From Vombatus ursinus (Eukaryota > Chordata > Mammalia > Diprotodontia > Vombatidae): DNA of 64,000 bases. The stretch covers positions 28,817,236 to 28,881,235 of the forward strand of contig NW_020954610.1 of assembly GCF_900497805.2 (NCBI RefSeq). The letters are read 5' to 3'. The first letter of the stretch is position 1, and each line of letters starts with the position of its first letter. Shown piece after piece: positions 23,209-36,533 of the stretch. The position numbers and the translations under genes are program-made. The notes beneath the pieces were generated by a model. It did not search any database. It was not told the origin of the DNA and saw only the letters and a program-made list of their open reading frames with translations.

Positions 23209-23228
23209 TAGATAGATAGATAGATAGA
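23171..23228 (+). repeat. (GATA)n microsatellite inside HAL1-C
   Basis: About 14 GATA units, 165 bp after the ORF1 stop, in the same flanking sequence as the array of HAL1-A. Confidence 0.95.
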
Positions 23229-23454
23229 GGGCACAGGGTGAATTGAAGATGAAGGGGTGGTATCTGGAGAATAAAATTAAGGGGTGAGAGAGGATTATAC
23301 TGGGAGAAGGAGAAAGGGAGAGGTAGAATGGGGTAAATTAAAACAGACAAGAAAAAGCTTTTACAGTGGAGGGGAAATGAGGGGGAAGGTGAGAGGGAAT
23401 GAGTGAATCTTATTCTCATCAGATTTGGGTTAAGGAGAGAATAACATACACATT

Positions 23455-23815
23455 CAATTGGATATGGATACCTCTTACCCTTAAGGAAAATAGGTGGGAA
23501 AGGGGACAAGAGAGCAGGGAGATGATAGAGGGGAGAGCAGATTAGGGGAGGGAGTAATCAGAAGCAAATACTTCTGAGGAGGAACAGGCTCAAAAAAGAG
23601 AATACACTAAATGGGGTGAGTGGGATAGAATGAAGGAAAATATACTTAGTTTTAAAAACAAAAGTTAAAAATATTGTTTTCACATTCAACTGGGAAATGG
23701 GGTGTAGAAATCTATCCTACCCTACAGGAAAATAGAAGAGGAAGGGGATAAAAGAAGGAGGGGAGAGATAGAAGGGAGGGCAGATTAGGAGAAAGGGTAT
23801 ACAGAATGCATGCCA
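23455..23815 (+). repeat. duplicated purine-rich segment in HAL1-C 3' UTR
   Basis: Copy 1 (about 23455-23570) and copy 2 (about 23695-23815) share aaat-ctacc-accctacaggaaaata and a following G/A-rich run ending in gggcagattagg. Spacing is about 240 bp, shorter than in HAL1-A (about 380 bp). Confidence 0.78.
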
Positions 23816-25192
23816 TCTTGTGGTGGGGTGAGGGATGAGATGGGGAGAAAATTTGGAACTCAAAATCTTGTGGAAATGAATACTGAAAACTAAAAAAAAA
23901 AATAAAGAAATTTTAAAAAAAGTAAAAAAAAGAAAAAATAAAGGAAACCAAATTATGAGTATCAAAAGAATGAAAAGGGAAATCTTTCTCCAGTGAAGAT
24001 GAAATTTAAGCAATTATTTGGACTTATTTTGTCCAATTACATGACCATAAATCTAACAAGCTAAGAGAAATGGATGAATATATACAAAAATATAAATTTC
24101 CCACATGAACAGAAGAGGAAATAGACTAATTAAATAATCCTATCTTAGAAAAAAGAAATTGTACAAGCCATCAATAAGTTCCATAAAGAAAAAAAATACA
24201 CCATGATTGATTGGATTCACAAGTGAATTCTCCAAAAATTTAAGTAACAATTATTTGCATGCTATATAAATTGTTTGGAAAAATAAGCAAAGAATGATTC
24301 CCACCAAATTCCTTTTATTATGATGCTGATACCTAAACTAGGAAGAGCAGAAACAGAGAAATAAAACTATAGACCAATTTCCATAATGAATATTCATACA
24401 AAAAAACTAAAATAAAATACTATCAAGGAATTTGCAGTAATGTATCACAACTATTACACTCTATGACCATATGCAATTTAGAACAAGAAGGTAAATTCTT
24501 TCAATATTAGGAAAAAATATCAGCATAATTGACCATATCAACAACAAAACCAACAAATAATGTGATTATCTCAATAGATGCAGAAAAAAGCTTTTGATAA
24601 AATATAATATTCGTTCCTATTGAAAATACTAGAAGACATGGGAATAAATGGAGCTTTCCATAAAATAAGTAATTTCTATATAAAATCATCAGCAAGTATT
24701 ATCTGTAGTGGGGGTAAGCTAGAAGCCTTCTTATAAGATCAGGAGTGAAACAAGAATATCTGTTATCACCACTATTACTCCATACTGTACTAGAAATTAG
24801 ATTTATAGCAATAAGACATGGAAAATAAATTGAAGCAATTAGAACATGCAATGAGGATACCAAACTATCACTCTCTCCAAATGAAATGAGGGTATGGTGA
24901 GAGAATACTAGAGAATCCACTAAAATAACTAGTTGCACAAGTTTGTTTCACTTTCTTTTTCTTTCTTTTTTGTCTGTGTTTTCTTTCACAGAATGACTAA
25001 TATGGAAATTTATTTTTTCACATCTCCACACATATAACCTGTATCAAATTGCATGTCTTCTCAATAGGGAAGGAATGTAGGGAGAGAAGGAGAGAATTTG
25101 AAACTCAAAATTTTTTTTAAAAATCATGTTAAAATTTTACATTCAATTGGCAAAACTAAAATATTTTTAAAAGAAAAAAAAAATGATCAATT

Positions 25193-27204
25193 CACTAAGC
25201 AAGTTACACCTTGCAAGATCCAGGAGTGTGTTGCTACAAGCTAGTAGGAGTTTAGATTGTTAAATTTTCTTTGTGATCATTTACACCTTGGAAATCAGCA
25301 AACAGTAAAAATAAGGGTTTTATTTAATGATTAAAAGACTTTAAAAATGATGAAGAAATTATAATAAAAAAGACTAAAATTAAGTGAGTGAACTAGGTGA
25401 ATGGATATATTTAGATAGATAAATAGAATGATTTTGAAAGCCCATTATTATACTTTTAATAGCACTCTCTTGGCAAGGTTATACAAATTTTTTATTGTGG
25501 TTGATTAGAATAGATTAATTATCTTATCTCAATAAAACACTGGTCAGGGTAACTTTAATCAGACTATGGCTATTGGCTCTTTGCTGAGGAACTTGTTAAC
25601 CAACTCATTTAAAAAAAATAAAAATGCAATCTTTCTTCACCTCTTCTATTTTTCTTCTCCTAGTGCTACAGTGAAGCAACAATTCCCTGCTCAATCCTTT
25701 TTCTGGAATAGTGTTAAACTGGCAAGTTAAAAGTTGAAAACTATTTTCCATTTAATGTCAGAGCTGACAGCACTTTGGGAACTGCAAGACATCTTTAAGG
25801 TTTTTCTTTTTGGTCAGAGGCTCTTGTTTGACAGTTTTCTCTCACCCTAGCCAACTCAAAACATATGAAAGGTGCTCAGTGGAATCCAAGTGGAAGTTCA
25901 AAGGAGGACTGGCCTGCTTTCAAGTCAGGTTTGTTTTTTTTTTAAGCTATATTTGGAATTCATTAATTGGTAGGATTGAGCCTCATGCACTACATGCAAT
26001 CTCTGGAGTTCTGGAACAGGGCAGCAGCCAGGTATATTGGTAGTTCAGATGCACTGTTGCCTTGAGGGTTGGGCCACCCTTGATTGACTACAAAACTTTG
26101 CAAACAAGCAGACTTCAAGGCAAACAGATTGATTTTCTGCTTTATACCATTCTCTGTACACTGTAGCACCTCAGAAACAAGTGGTTGCTTTCTCTTTCCA
26201 CTTAACCAAGTCAAATTGAAAGCATTTCAGAAGGCCTTGATTAAATGAGGTATTAAGTCAATACTAAGGCATATGTAGTTAAGAGGACTGGGCATAGAGA
26301 GGATAGGATACATACCACAGAATTACAAGAAGACTTTAAGGCAAATGGACTCAAGCTGTGTTTAGAGTAGTCTATTACTGTAGTTCATTCAGTCCAATTC
26401 CAAATCATGTATTTGCTTCTTTCATAAACCAGAGTTCATTCTTTAGGAAATCTTATATTAACATCTTATATGACACCATTGTTGCCTTGTAAATAGATTT
26501 TACCATGGTGTGAAGGGGGAGGAACAAAAAGAGTCATTTGCTCTTTTTCATTTATTGATCCTATTCAAGAGCTTTATTCTGAGGAAATCTTCAAAATGAA
26601 GTTAAGCTATGGATTGTGTCTAGATTTCCCCCAAAGTGGGTAACAGACACCCTACTTCATCCATAGTCACAAAATGTACTAAAAGGGTATCAAGTATGAG
26701 GTAGCCCTTATTTGACCACCAAAGAAAAATCATAATGTAAAGGATTACCAGGAGTCAGTGAAGAAAGAAACATAAAGCACTTAAATAGTCTACCCCTTAA
26801 AAGTAAGCTATTAAACATGTAAAATTCAAGAACATCAGTTTATCCTGTACAATCTGTACAAACTCACAGAAATAATATGAAACATTGATAAAATCCAGAT
26901 ATCCTGGTCCCCTGTTATAGGCTGCACTGATTCCAGCTGGTCTTGTGTTCCCAGTTCAGAATTGGAAGCAAATGAAATACTTGTAGGCTATCTAGTTATA
27001 AAAATAATTTTCCATGTCATATAATGGAAAAATACTCAGAAAATCAACAGCACTGATTGAATTTGGTGTGATTTTCTTATCTCATACAGAGCTTACTGGC
27101 ACAAAGATCAAATTTAAAGGAAAGCAACTTCTGCTAGCTTGTGGGCTGAGTTTTTATAGTTGAGCTTCAATGGAAGAACAGTCAAAGTCTTAGCCCCTTA
27201 AGCC
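25193..27204. other. no recognised feature
   Basis: Unique-looking sequence of higher complexity than the surrounding L1. I see no reading frame with convincing protein character and no named repeat. The largest stretch of its kind in the left half. Confidence 0.4.
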
Positions 27205-27370
27205 ACTTAAATTTCCTTCCTTCCTTCCTTTCTTCCTTCCTCTTTACTTCCTTTTTTACTTCTTTCCTTTTCTCCTTCCTCCCCTTCCCACCTCCCTCCC
27301 TCCCTTCCTTCTCTCTCTCTCTCTCTGTATCTCTCTCTCTCTCTCTCTCTCCCTCTCCCCTTTTCTTTCA
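27205..27370. repeat. pyrimidine-rich tract (CCTT/CT)n
   Basis: Almost uninterrupted C/T on the plus strand: TTCC units, CCTCCCTCC and then CT repeats (27310-27355). Confidence 0.9.
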
Positions 27371-27915
27371 CAGTTTTATCTTTCTTTGACCATTTTTTCT
27401 TACCCTATGACCTCCAGGAGGAAATATAAAATGTTCTGTTTGTCACTCAAAACCCTTCATAACCTAGCCCTCTCCTACCTTTCTAGTCTTCTTATTCTTT
27501 ACTTCCTGACATCTACTTTTTTTTCTCCTGACTATTCCATGAACAAAATATTCCATCTCTTGGCTCCAGACATTTTTCTCTGAATACTCCCCATACCTGA
27601 AACATTATCTCTCATCTATTGCTAGTACTGATCTACCTACCTTCCTTTAATTACCAACTAAAATCCCACCTTCTAAGAGAACCCTTCCCTAGACCCTCTT
27701 AATTCTAATGTCTTCCCTGTTAATATTTCTAATATTTGTCTTATATATAGCTTTCTTTGTATATATTTATTTGAATGTTGTCTTGCCTATTAGGTTGTAA
27801 GATCCTTGTATTCAGGGACTGTTGGGTTTTTTTTTTTTTTGGTATCTCAAGTATGTGGCATAGTGCAGGCACATAGTATGCACTTAATAAATATTTATTA
27901 ATGGATAAATTCTGG
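27371..27915 (+). mobile_element. L2-class LINE 3' end
   Basis: Reads as the end of an L2 (CR1-like) element: cctagccctctcctacctt, ctcttggctccagac, cccaccttctaagagaaccc, then taggttgtaagatccttgta, and the terminal gcacatagtatgcacttaataaatatttat. A 14-16-bp T run interrupts it at about 27828. Old, with no open frame. Confidence 0.75.
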
Positions 27916-28603
27916 AAATACAAAGAATGTAATAGAGGGCCCTGCTCGCTACTTCACAGCATGTGTAGGTACTCTATGCCAGAATCCTAAATACCAATTA
28001 CAAAGGCAGGGAGAGGTAATGGTCTGGTTTGGTGGAGAGAGTGCATCCACATTGAAGAAATCATAGATCTTTCTAAATATGAAAACATATTATAAGACCA
28101 ACTCATTAATCTTTTTCATATAAGGAAATAATCTCCTACTTTTGATTGACAATGAGGATGGGAATGAGGGCAAAAAATAAGACTGTAACCATGTCTCACT
28201 TTAGAGTTACAATGTAGGAGTTATTCTACTAATTTTAATCACAGAAAGAACTCTTGATCTCCCAAAATGAGAGTATTTACTCTACTTTATTTATGTATAG
28301 GTGACTATGGTGTTATTTCAAAAATGTCACAGAAAAGCCCATCTGACCTCAATATTTATCTTGATGGACTCTGTAATAGTGCCTGATATTCTATCGGAAG
28401 AGTTTCCATTCATTTTAGGTGTTGTTCTCTGTTCCAGTACCAAAGTATCAGAGAAAGTTGTCATTTAGCATTCATCAATGTCACAAAAGCTATGTAAGGA
28501 ATGGAGCCTGGAAATATGATTTTATTCATATAGGGAAATTCTAGACAAGAGAATTCTAACCACTAAACTAGTTCTGTACCTTCTCTGCAACTTAAACTTT
28601 AGT
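27916..28603. other. no recognised feature
   Basis: Unique-looking sequence between the L2 end and the antisense L1-6. Confidence 0.4.
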
Positions 28604-29527
28604 TTTTTTTTTTATTTTTATAAGTTTTATTTTCTTTTTTTTCTTACTTCCCCATAGTTGTTCCAAATATCCTTCCTCCTTTTCCTTTCAGAGAACTATA
28701 CTAAATAATAAATTATATTTTTAAATTGGAAACAAAATCCACATGCATGCTTAATACATTGAAAAAGTCCAAAACCATGTGCAATCTGTAACACCTTTCA
28801 ATCTCTAGCCTATTGGTCTTATATTTATATAATAATTGTTTATGTATCTTGAGTAAAAAAAAAAAAAACTTATCACATAAGGTTAATACAAAGACTTTTT
28901 TCCCCCACTTGACTATTTCTCTTCTTACCCTAAAATTATTATTTTTGTCTATGCAGAAACCTTTCAGTTTCAAGGAATCAAAGTTATCTATTTTTTCTTT
29001 TGTAATTCCCTCTATCTTTTGTTTGGTTAAGAATATATCTACTCATTGCTGTGAGAGGTATATCATCTGTTTCTTTTCTTTTTCTATACTATATTCTTTA
29101 TTAGTAAGGTAACATGTACTTTTAGAATGTATTGTGTAATATAGTGTAAGGTGTTGGTCTTAATGTTATTTCTGCCAGACTTTTCCATGTTTCCCAGCAC
29201 TTGTTTAATCAAATAAGGAGTACTTAAATATGCACAGCATTTGCACTTTTTATAATATCAAATAGTAGTTTATTGAATTCTATTGTTTCTGAATCTTCCT
29301 TATTTTAACTGTTCCATTGATATATTTCTCTATTTAAACCACCACCAGATGATTTTGATGACTGCTGCTTAATAATATATTTTGGAGTCTGGAAGTGCAT
29401 TTGCCTTTTCTCCTTACCTCTTTTCAATATTCACCTTCATAGGCTAGCTTAATTTTTTTCCAAATGAATTGTATGATTTTATCAAGTTATGTAAAGTATT
29501 TCCTTGGTAATTTTATTGACATATTAA

Positions 29528-29797
29528 AAGTGGGGCAACTAAGTGGAGCAGTGGAGAGAGTGTCAGGCCTGAAGTCAGGAAGACTCATTTTTGTGAGTTC
29601 AAATTTGTCCCCAGACACGTTCTAGCTTTGTGACCCTAAGCAAGTTACTTAACCCTGATTTTCTCAGTTTCTCATCTGTAAAATGAGCCAGAGAAGGAAA
29701 TGGCAAACTATTCCAGTATCTTTGCCAAGGAAACCTCAAATGGGGTCACAAAGACTCAGACACAATTGAAATGGCTGAACAAAAACAGCAACAACAG
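29528..29797 (+). mobile_element. Mar1-type SINE (tRNA head, RTE-like tail)
   Basis: tRNA-like head tggggcaactaagtggagc with gtgagttcaaattt, CORE-like middle (ttctcatctgtaaaatgagc), and a tail gaaggaaatggcaaactatt ... cacaaagactcagacacaat that resembles the BovB/RTE-derived 3' end of marsupial Mar1 SINEs. It ends in CAA/ACA repeats; attaaaa flanks it on both sides. Confidence 0.88.
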
Positions 29798-30416
29798 TAT
29801 CATTAAAATTATAAATTAACTTTGTCAATATTTACATTTTTATTCTATTGGCATAGTACAGTCTGAGCACTTCATATGATCTACAGCTATTTAACTTGTT
29901 CTTTATTAATCTAAAGAGTACTTTGTAATTGAATCTATACAAGCATTTTATATTGTTTGCCAGGTCAATCCCCAGATATTTTAGACATTTTGTAATTATT
30001 TGGACTGGGAATTCTTTTTTTATTAATATTTCTTGTGTTTTGTTATATTTACATCAAAATGCCATTGATTTTTAAGAATTTATTTAGTGACTTACAATTT
30101 TGATAAAGCTATTTATTTACTGTCTCAATTAGTATCTTTGCTGATTCCCTAGGATTTTCTTTGTAAATTATCATCAGCCAGTAAGGATAGTTTATTCTTC
30201 TCCTTACCTATCAATATTCCCTTAATTTCTTTTTCTTGTCTTATTACTGTTGCTGCCCTTTCCAGAAATATATCAAATAATAATGGGGAAATGAACATCC
30301 TTGCTTCACTTCTGTATCTATTTTTTAAAGTTTCTTGTGTATCCCCATTTCATATGATGCTTACTTTTGGATTTAGATAGATGATTTCTATGACTTTTTT
30401 TTTAAAATGTCACTCA

Positions 30417-32626
<2,210 letters not shown>

Positions 32627-34289
32627 AAAATGTCACTCAGTGCTTATACTTTGTACTGTTTCTGGCCTAAAAGAGTTAAGGACTTTTTTCTATGTCTGTC
32701 AGAATGATCATTTGGTTTTGGATGTTTTGATTTGTAAATGATTGCTTATTTTTATTGTTTCCCTAATTTCAATCATCCTTATATGCTTGGTATACATCTC
32801 CCATGATCATAATACATGATATATTGGATAACAATAAATTGTTCTGTTTGGTAAGATTTTGTTTAAAATTTTTTGTGTATTTTCATTAATGATAGTTTTG
32901 TTCTTGTGTTAAATCTTTCCCTGTTTATATATGAACACTATATTTTTCTGCCATCAAAGGAATATAATAGGGTACTTTGTTTCTCGAATTTTGAGAATAA
33001 TTTGTAAAGTATGAGTACTAACTATTCTTTAAAAGTTTTATATAATTCTCTATTGAATGAATTGGGACCGGAAGGTTCTTGTTTGTTTCTATGCTTGTTT
33101 GTCTGTTTTCCTTTTGGTAGTTTGTTTACAATGTGATCTATTTCATTTTCTGAGATTAGATTTATTTAAGATTTCCATTTGTTCTTTTCATAGTTTGATT
33201 ATTTTGTATTTTAAAAGTATTCATTTATTTATTTTTTGTTTTCAGTTTTGTTAGCACATAATTGTACATACTATGTTCTGATTATTTTTTTTTATTTCTT
33301 TTGGATTTTTTGTGATTTTACTTTGCTTATCTGCTATTTGATTGATTTGATTTTTTGCTTTCTTTTTTAAGTAAGATTGACCAATGATTTATACATTTCA
33401 TTATTCTTTTCAAAGAGCAAATTTTAGTTTTATTTCTGTCTTCATTATCATTTTTATGTTTATTATTTCTGTTTTTATGTGCTTTTAATTTAAATACTTC
33501 CTTTTTGTTTTAAGTGTTTGCTGATGTTTAAGGTCTTTGATTTTTTTCTTCTTAAAATTTTTAGTAATTTAATTTACTTTCCTTAGTTTTCTCCTATTGC
33601 TCAATTTCTGACTCCTTCCTTTTTGATTGTGGTTCCGTTGTGCTGAATCTCAAAGAGTCACATAATTCTGTCATGCTGGGCAATTTATAGTTCATTAGAC
33701 TATGTTTGTGACCCAATTGACTTTTGTGTGATCAGAACAAACCTCAGATAGATACTGTGCTTATCGCCTTAGGCTTAGTGAGTGCTAGCCCCTTCATACA
33801 CTCAAGGTCTTTTCCTTGTGTCCTCTCCTGCTCCTTCTCTTCCTTAGTTGTTTGGCATGGCACCAGTTCTTCAGAGCTTTGTAGTGCTGGGGCTTCATTT
33901 GCTCCTGAAGGGCTGCAAACACAGGGCAAATTTCTATAGCCTGGAGCCAGGGTATCTAAAGCAGTGGAAATTGAAGTGGAGAACTTCAATGTGAGAGTGG
34001 CTTTTGCATCAAGCCTGTATTGTGTCCTTGGTCATCTCATGTAGTTTTGCTACCAGTAATGTAGAAGGTGGAAGAGGGGATCTCAAAGCTCAGGGTCACT
34101 GAATATTAGTTCATGTTTCTTTTTGTTTGATTTTTACTTTTCTTTTTTATTTTGGTGCCCTAGATCATGGAGGATACTGAAATTGCTTTATTTTTGGTTG
34201 ATAATTTGTTTTGGAGGGGTTTAAGAGGTACAGGGGATCAGAGAAAATGTCTGGTCCTTCATTGTGTTACTCATGATGCTACCTTTGTA

Positions 34290-34440
34290 ATTTATCTTTT
34301 AGACAGTTGTTTGGAGAACTAAGGAGTTAAATGACTTGGTTGGGGTTTACAGCTAAAATATGTTACAGAAAAGACTTGAATCCAAATTTCCTTGGCTTCA
34401 AATCTAGCTTTCTATCATCTATGGCACATTTTTTTTTCAT
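34290..34440 (-). mobile_element. MIR relic
   Basis: The plus strand reads as the MIR complement: agttaaatgacttggttggg, acttgaatccaaatttcctt and ctagctttctatcatctatg, corresponding to the tRNA-derived half of MIR. Confidence 0.65.
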
Positions 34441-35104
34441 ACATAAGTACATATCAAGTAATCTGTTACAATTTTTCTATTGAGAGAGATTGTTAAAAAT
34501 ACATTTAGAACACCTAGAAATGCTGTTAGAAACACACCTGTTTAGATATCAAATTATGAAATGAATGATTGATACCTCTTTATATTCCACTTGCTTGTTG
34601 AGAGTTCCAGGAGAATCTGTCTAAATTAGATTATGTGATTGCATTTTTCAAATGTTCTGTGCAATGCAGGGCAGAGTATTTCTTATCTCAGCTGCTTAAT
34701 ATGTCAGAAGAGTTAATCTGCTTTCAAGCCTTTGGTAACTATACCTGTCATGGAAAGCAGGGGACTGAGTGGTATCCTCCACCTCTAGAAGAAGCTGGAG
34801 GACAATGGGTCATAAAGTAGTTGAACTTCAAAGCCAAAGCCTTCTGAAAGCACCAAAACAGAAACTGAGGATAATTTTTGACAGACACCCATGAAATGAG
34901 CTTTGACTCAGCTAGAAAAAGTCAGAAATAATAAAATGAAAAGACAGAATAAAGGTTATTTTCTTTTGAATATGATCAGAGATAATTTTTCATTCTTTTT
35001 CACAAGATGCAAGCCTATGAGATTATGGAGGAGCTTCATGAATGCTTGATGTGATCCTTTCGTATTAATTATTTCCTTCTTCACTACACAATTATCTCCC
35101 TCAC
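34441..35104. other. no recognised feature
   Basis: Unique-looking sequence. A 61-codon plus frame (34635-34820) has no recognisable similarity. Confidence 0.4.
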
Positions 35105-35258
35105 CACATTCTCTGTCTCTCTCTACCTTGTGTATATCTGTCTGTTTTTCTGTCTATCTGTCTCTCTCTCTCTGTGTCTCTCTCTGTCTGCCTCTGTCTT
35201 TCCATCCTTGTCTCTGTCTCTCTGACTCTCTGTCTCTGTCTCTCTGTCTCTCCTCTAC
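35105..35258. repeat. CT/GTCT pyrimidine-rich repeat
   Basis: CTCTGT, GTCTCT and CTGTCT units over about 150 bp. Confidence 0.92.
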
Positions 35259-35829
35259 CTTAAAAAGATGTTTGGTTCATCCACATCTGAAAAAAGCAAC
35301 ATTCCTTTGAATATACTACTACCTCAATCCATCTACCTATCTTTCTTCTCCCTTTCATTGTTAAATTTATATAATTAATAATTCACTGTCTTACTTAACA
35401 CCTTACAGCCCCTTCCACCATTTTATTTAATCTGCTGTTTCCTAATGCCACCACTGACTTTTTAATTGATAACCCTATTGGCTATTTCTCTGATCTTTTT
35501 TCCCCCTTTTTTCCTGCTATATTTAGTTGAATTAATCACTTCCTCTTTTTGATAGTCTTTCTTCTCTTTATTTTTGTGGAAGTGTTTACCCTTTCTTTCT
35601 AACAATCCTTTCCTGTTTTAACTGGAATATGGAGGAAAACAACATAATCCTGGAAAAATAGAGAGATTCCAGAGCCTAGAATTACAGATAAAAGAATGTG
35701 GGTAGTAGAGATTCATAAAATGTATTTTAGCAGAAAGTTAGAAGAACAAATCTGTGGCAAGAAATTATATTAGTAATGCTTAGGATGGAGTAGCATGAGT
35801 AAGAGATTACAGTTGAGAAGAACTATTAT
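35259..35829. other. no recognised feature
   Basis: T-rich then A-rich unique-looking sequence preceding a SINE. Confidence 0.35.
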
Positions 35830-36011
35830 GGGGCAGCTAGGTGGTGCAGTGGATAGAGCACCAGCCCTGGAGTCAGGAGGACTCGGTTCTTGATTTCAAA
35901 TCCAGCCTCAGACACTTGACACTTACTAGATGTGTGACCCTGGGCAAGTCACTTAAACCTACTGCCTAGCCAAAGAACAAAAACAAAAACAAAAAAACAA
36001 AAACAAAAAAA
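35830..36011 (+). mobile_element. WSINE/SINE1-type SINE
   Basis: Starts ggggcagctaggtggtgcag, has box B-like gatttcaaatcc and gtgaccctgggcaagtcact, and ends in (AAAAAC)n. TSD aactatta on both sides (35821 and 36012). Confidence 0.96.
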
Positions 36012-36129
36012 AACTATTAGGAAACTGCAGCAATGTCCACAAGGGTGGTATGGAGTCACTATACTAAGATCATAGAGGGTCAGTAGACTAGAAAGAAGGA
36101 GGAAGTAGATGCAAAAGAAATTCTAATCC

Positions 36130-36533
36130 ACACTGCTATTCACTTCCATTTTCTCAGTAAGCCCATTTCATTTACATTCACAGTTGTGATGACTAATTGT
36201 GCATTTCCCTCCATCTTATTTTCTTCTCATTATTCTTCTCTCTTTCTTTTTTACTGTCCCTCCTCTAAAATCTGTTATGCTTTTGACTACTGCTTTCCTT
36301 TATCTGCCCTCCCTTTTAAACAACTTTCTCACTCTAGGGGAGTGGGAGCAGTACAAGATGGGAGGTATCCCAGCAAGCCAGTGGCAAGTCCCACCTCAAC
36401 AAACCAGTGGGAGATCCTGAGCTCCAGGATATTGGAGCAGATAAGCACCAATACCAGAAACACCCCCCCACCTTGGGTACATTGGCACAACCAGAGGAAC
36501 CAGCAGATGCCAGCTCTGAGTCTTTCTTATTTT
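36130..36533. mobile_element. L1 mosaic: antisense spacer piece plus sense 5' UTR piece
   Basis: 36130-36333 reads as the complement of the L1 ORF2 start and spacer (catttacattcacagttgtg, cf. plus-strand cacaactgtgaatgtgaatg at 11669). At about 36334 it changes to a sense L1 5' UTR piece (gagtgggagcagtacaagat) that matches 38943-39123 of L1-9. The sense piece stops at about 36533, where antisense L1-8 begins. How the mosaic formed is unclear. Confidence 0.7.

Larger units (their letters stand above)
21091..23932 (+). mobile_element. HAL1-C: complete-ended HAL1 in L1-5
   Basis: A 2.84-kb HAL1 with clean ends. It starts gaggggtggagccaagatgg, and its TSD is aaaataaagaa (left of 21091) and aaaataaagga (about 23935). 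5' UTR 21091-21935; ORF1 21936-23005; spacer with GATA array 23171-23228; spacer segment copy 1 about 23455-23570; loss of ORF2 at about 23650; segment copy 2 about 23695-23815; L1 3' terminal block (ggagaaaatttggaactcaa) and A-rich tail. It is the best-preserved HAL1 in the window. Compared with HAL1-A it lacks much of the L1 3' UTR between the two segment copies. Confidence 0.9.
20402..25180 (+). mobile_element. L1-5: 5'-truncated, internally deleted L1
   Basis: L1 piece beginning inside the ORF2 endonuclease (20402) and ending in an A-rich tail (25180), with TSD aaatgatcagtt (20390) and aaatgatcaatt (25181). The host portions are 20402-21090 and 23933-25180. RT-region sequence is recognisable at 24080-24930 (the EKSF-type block, then KISNFYIKSSASIICSGGKL near 24670). 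At about 24930 it jumps to the 3' UTR. It was later split by HAL1-C. Confidence 0.85.
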
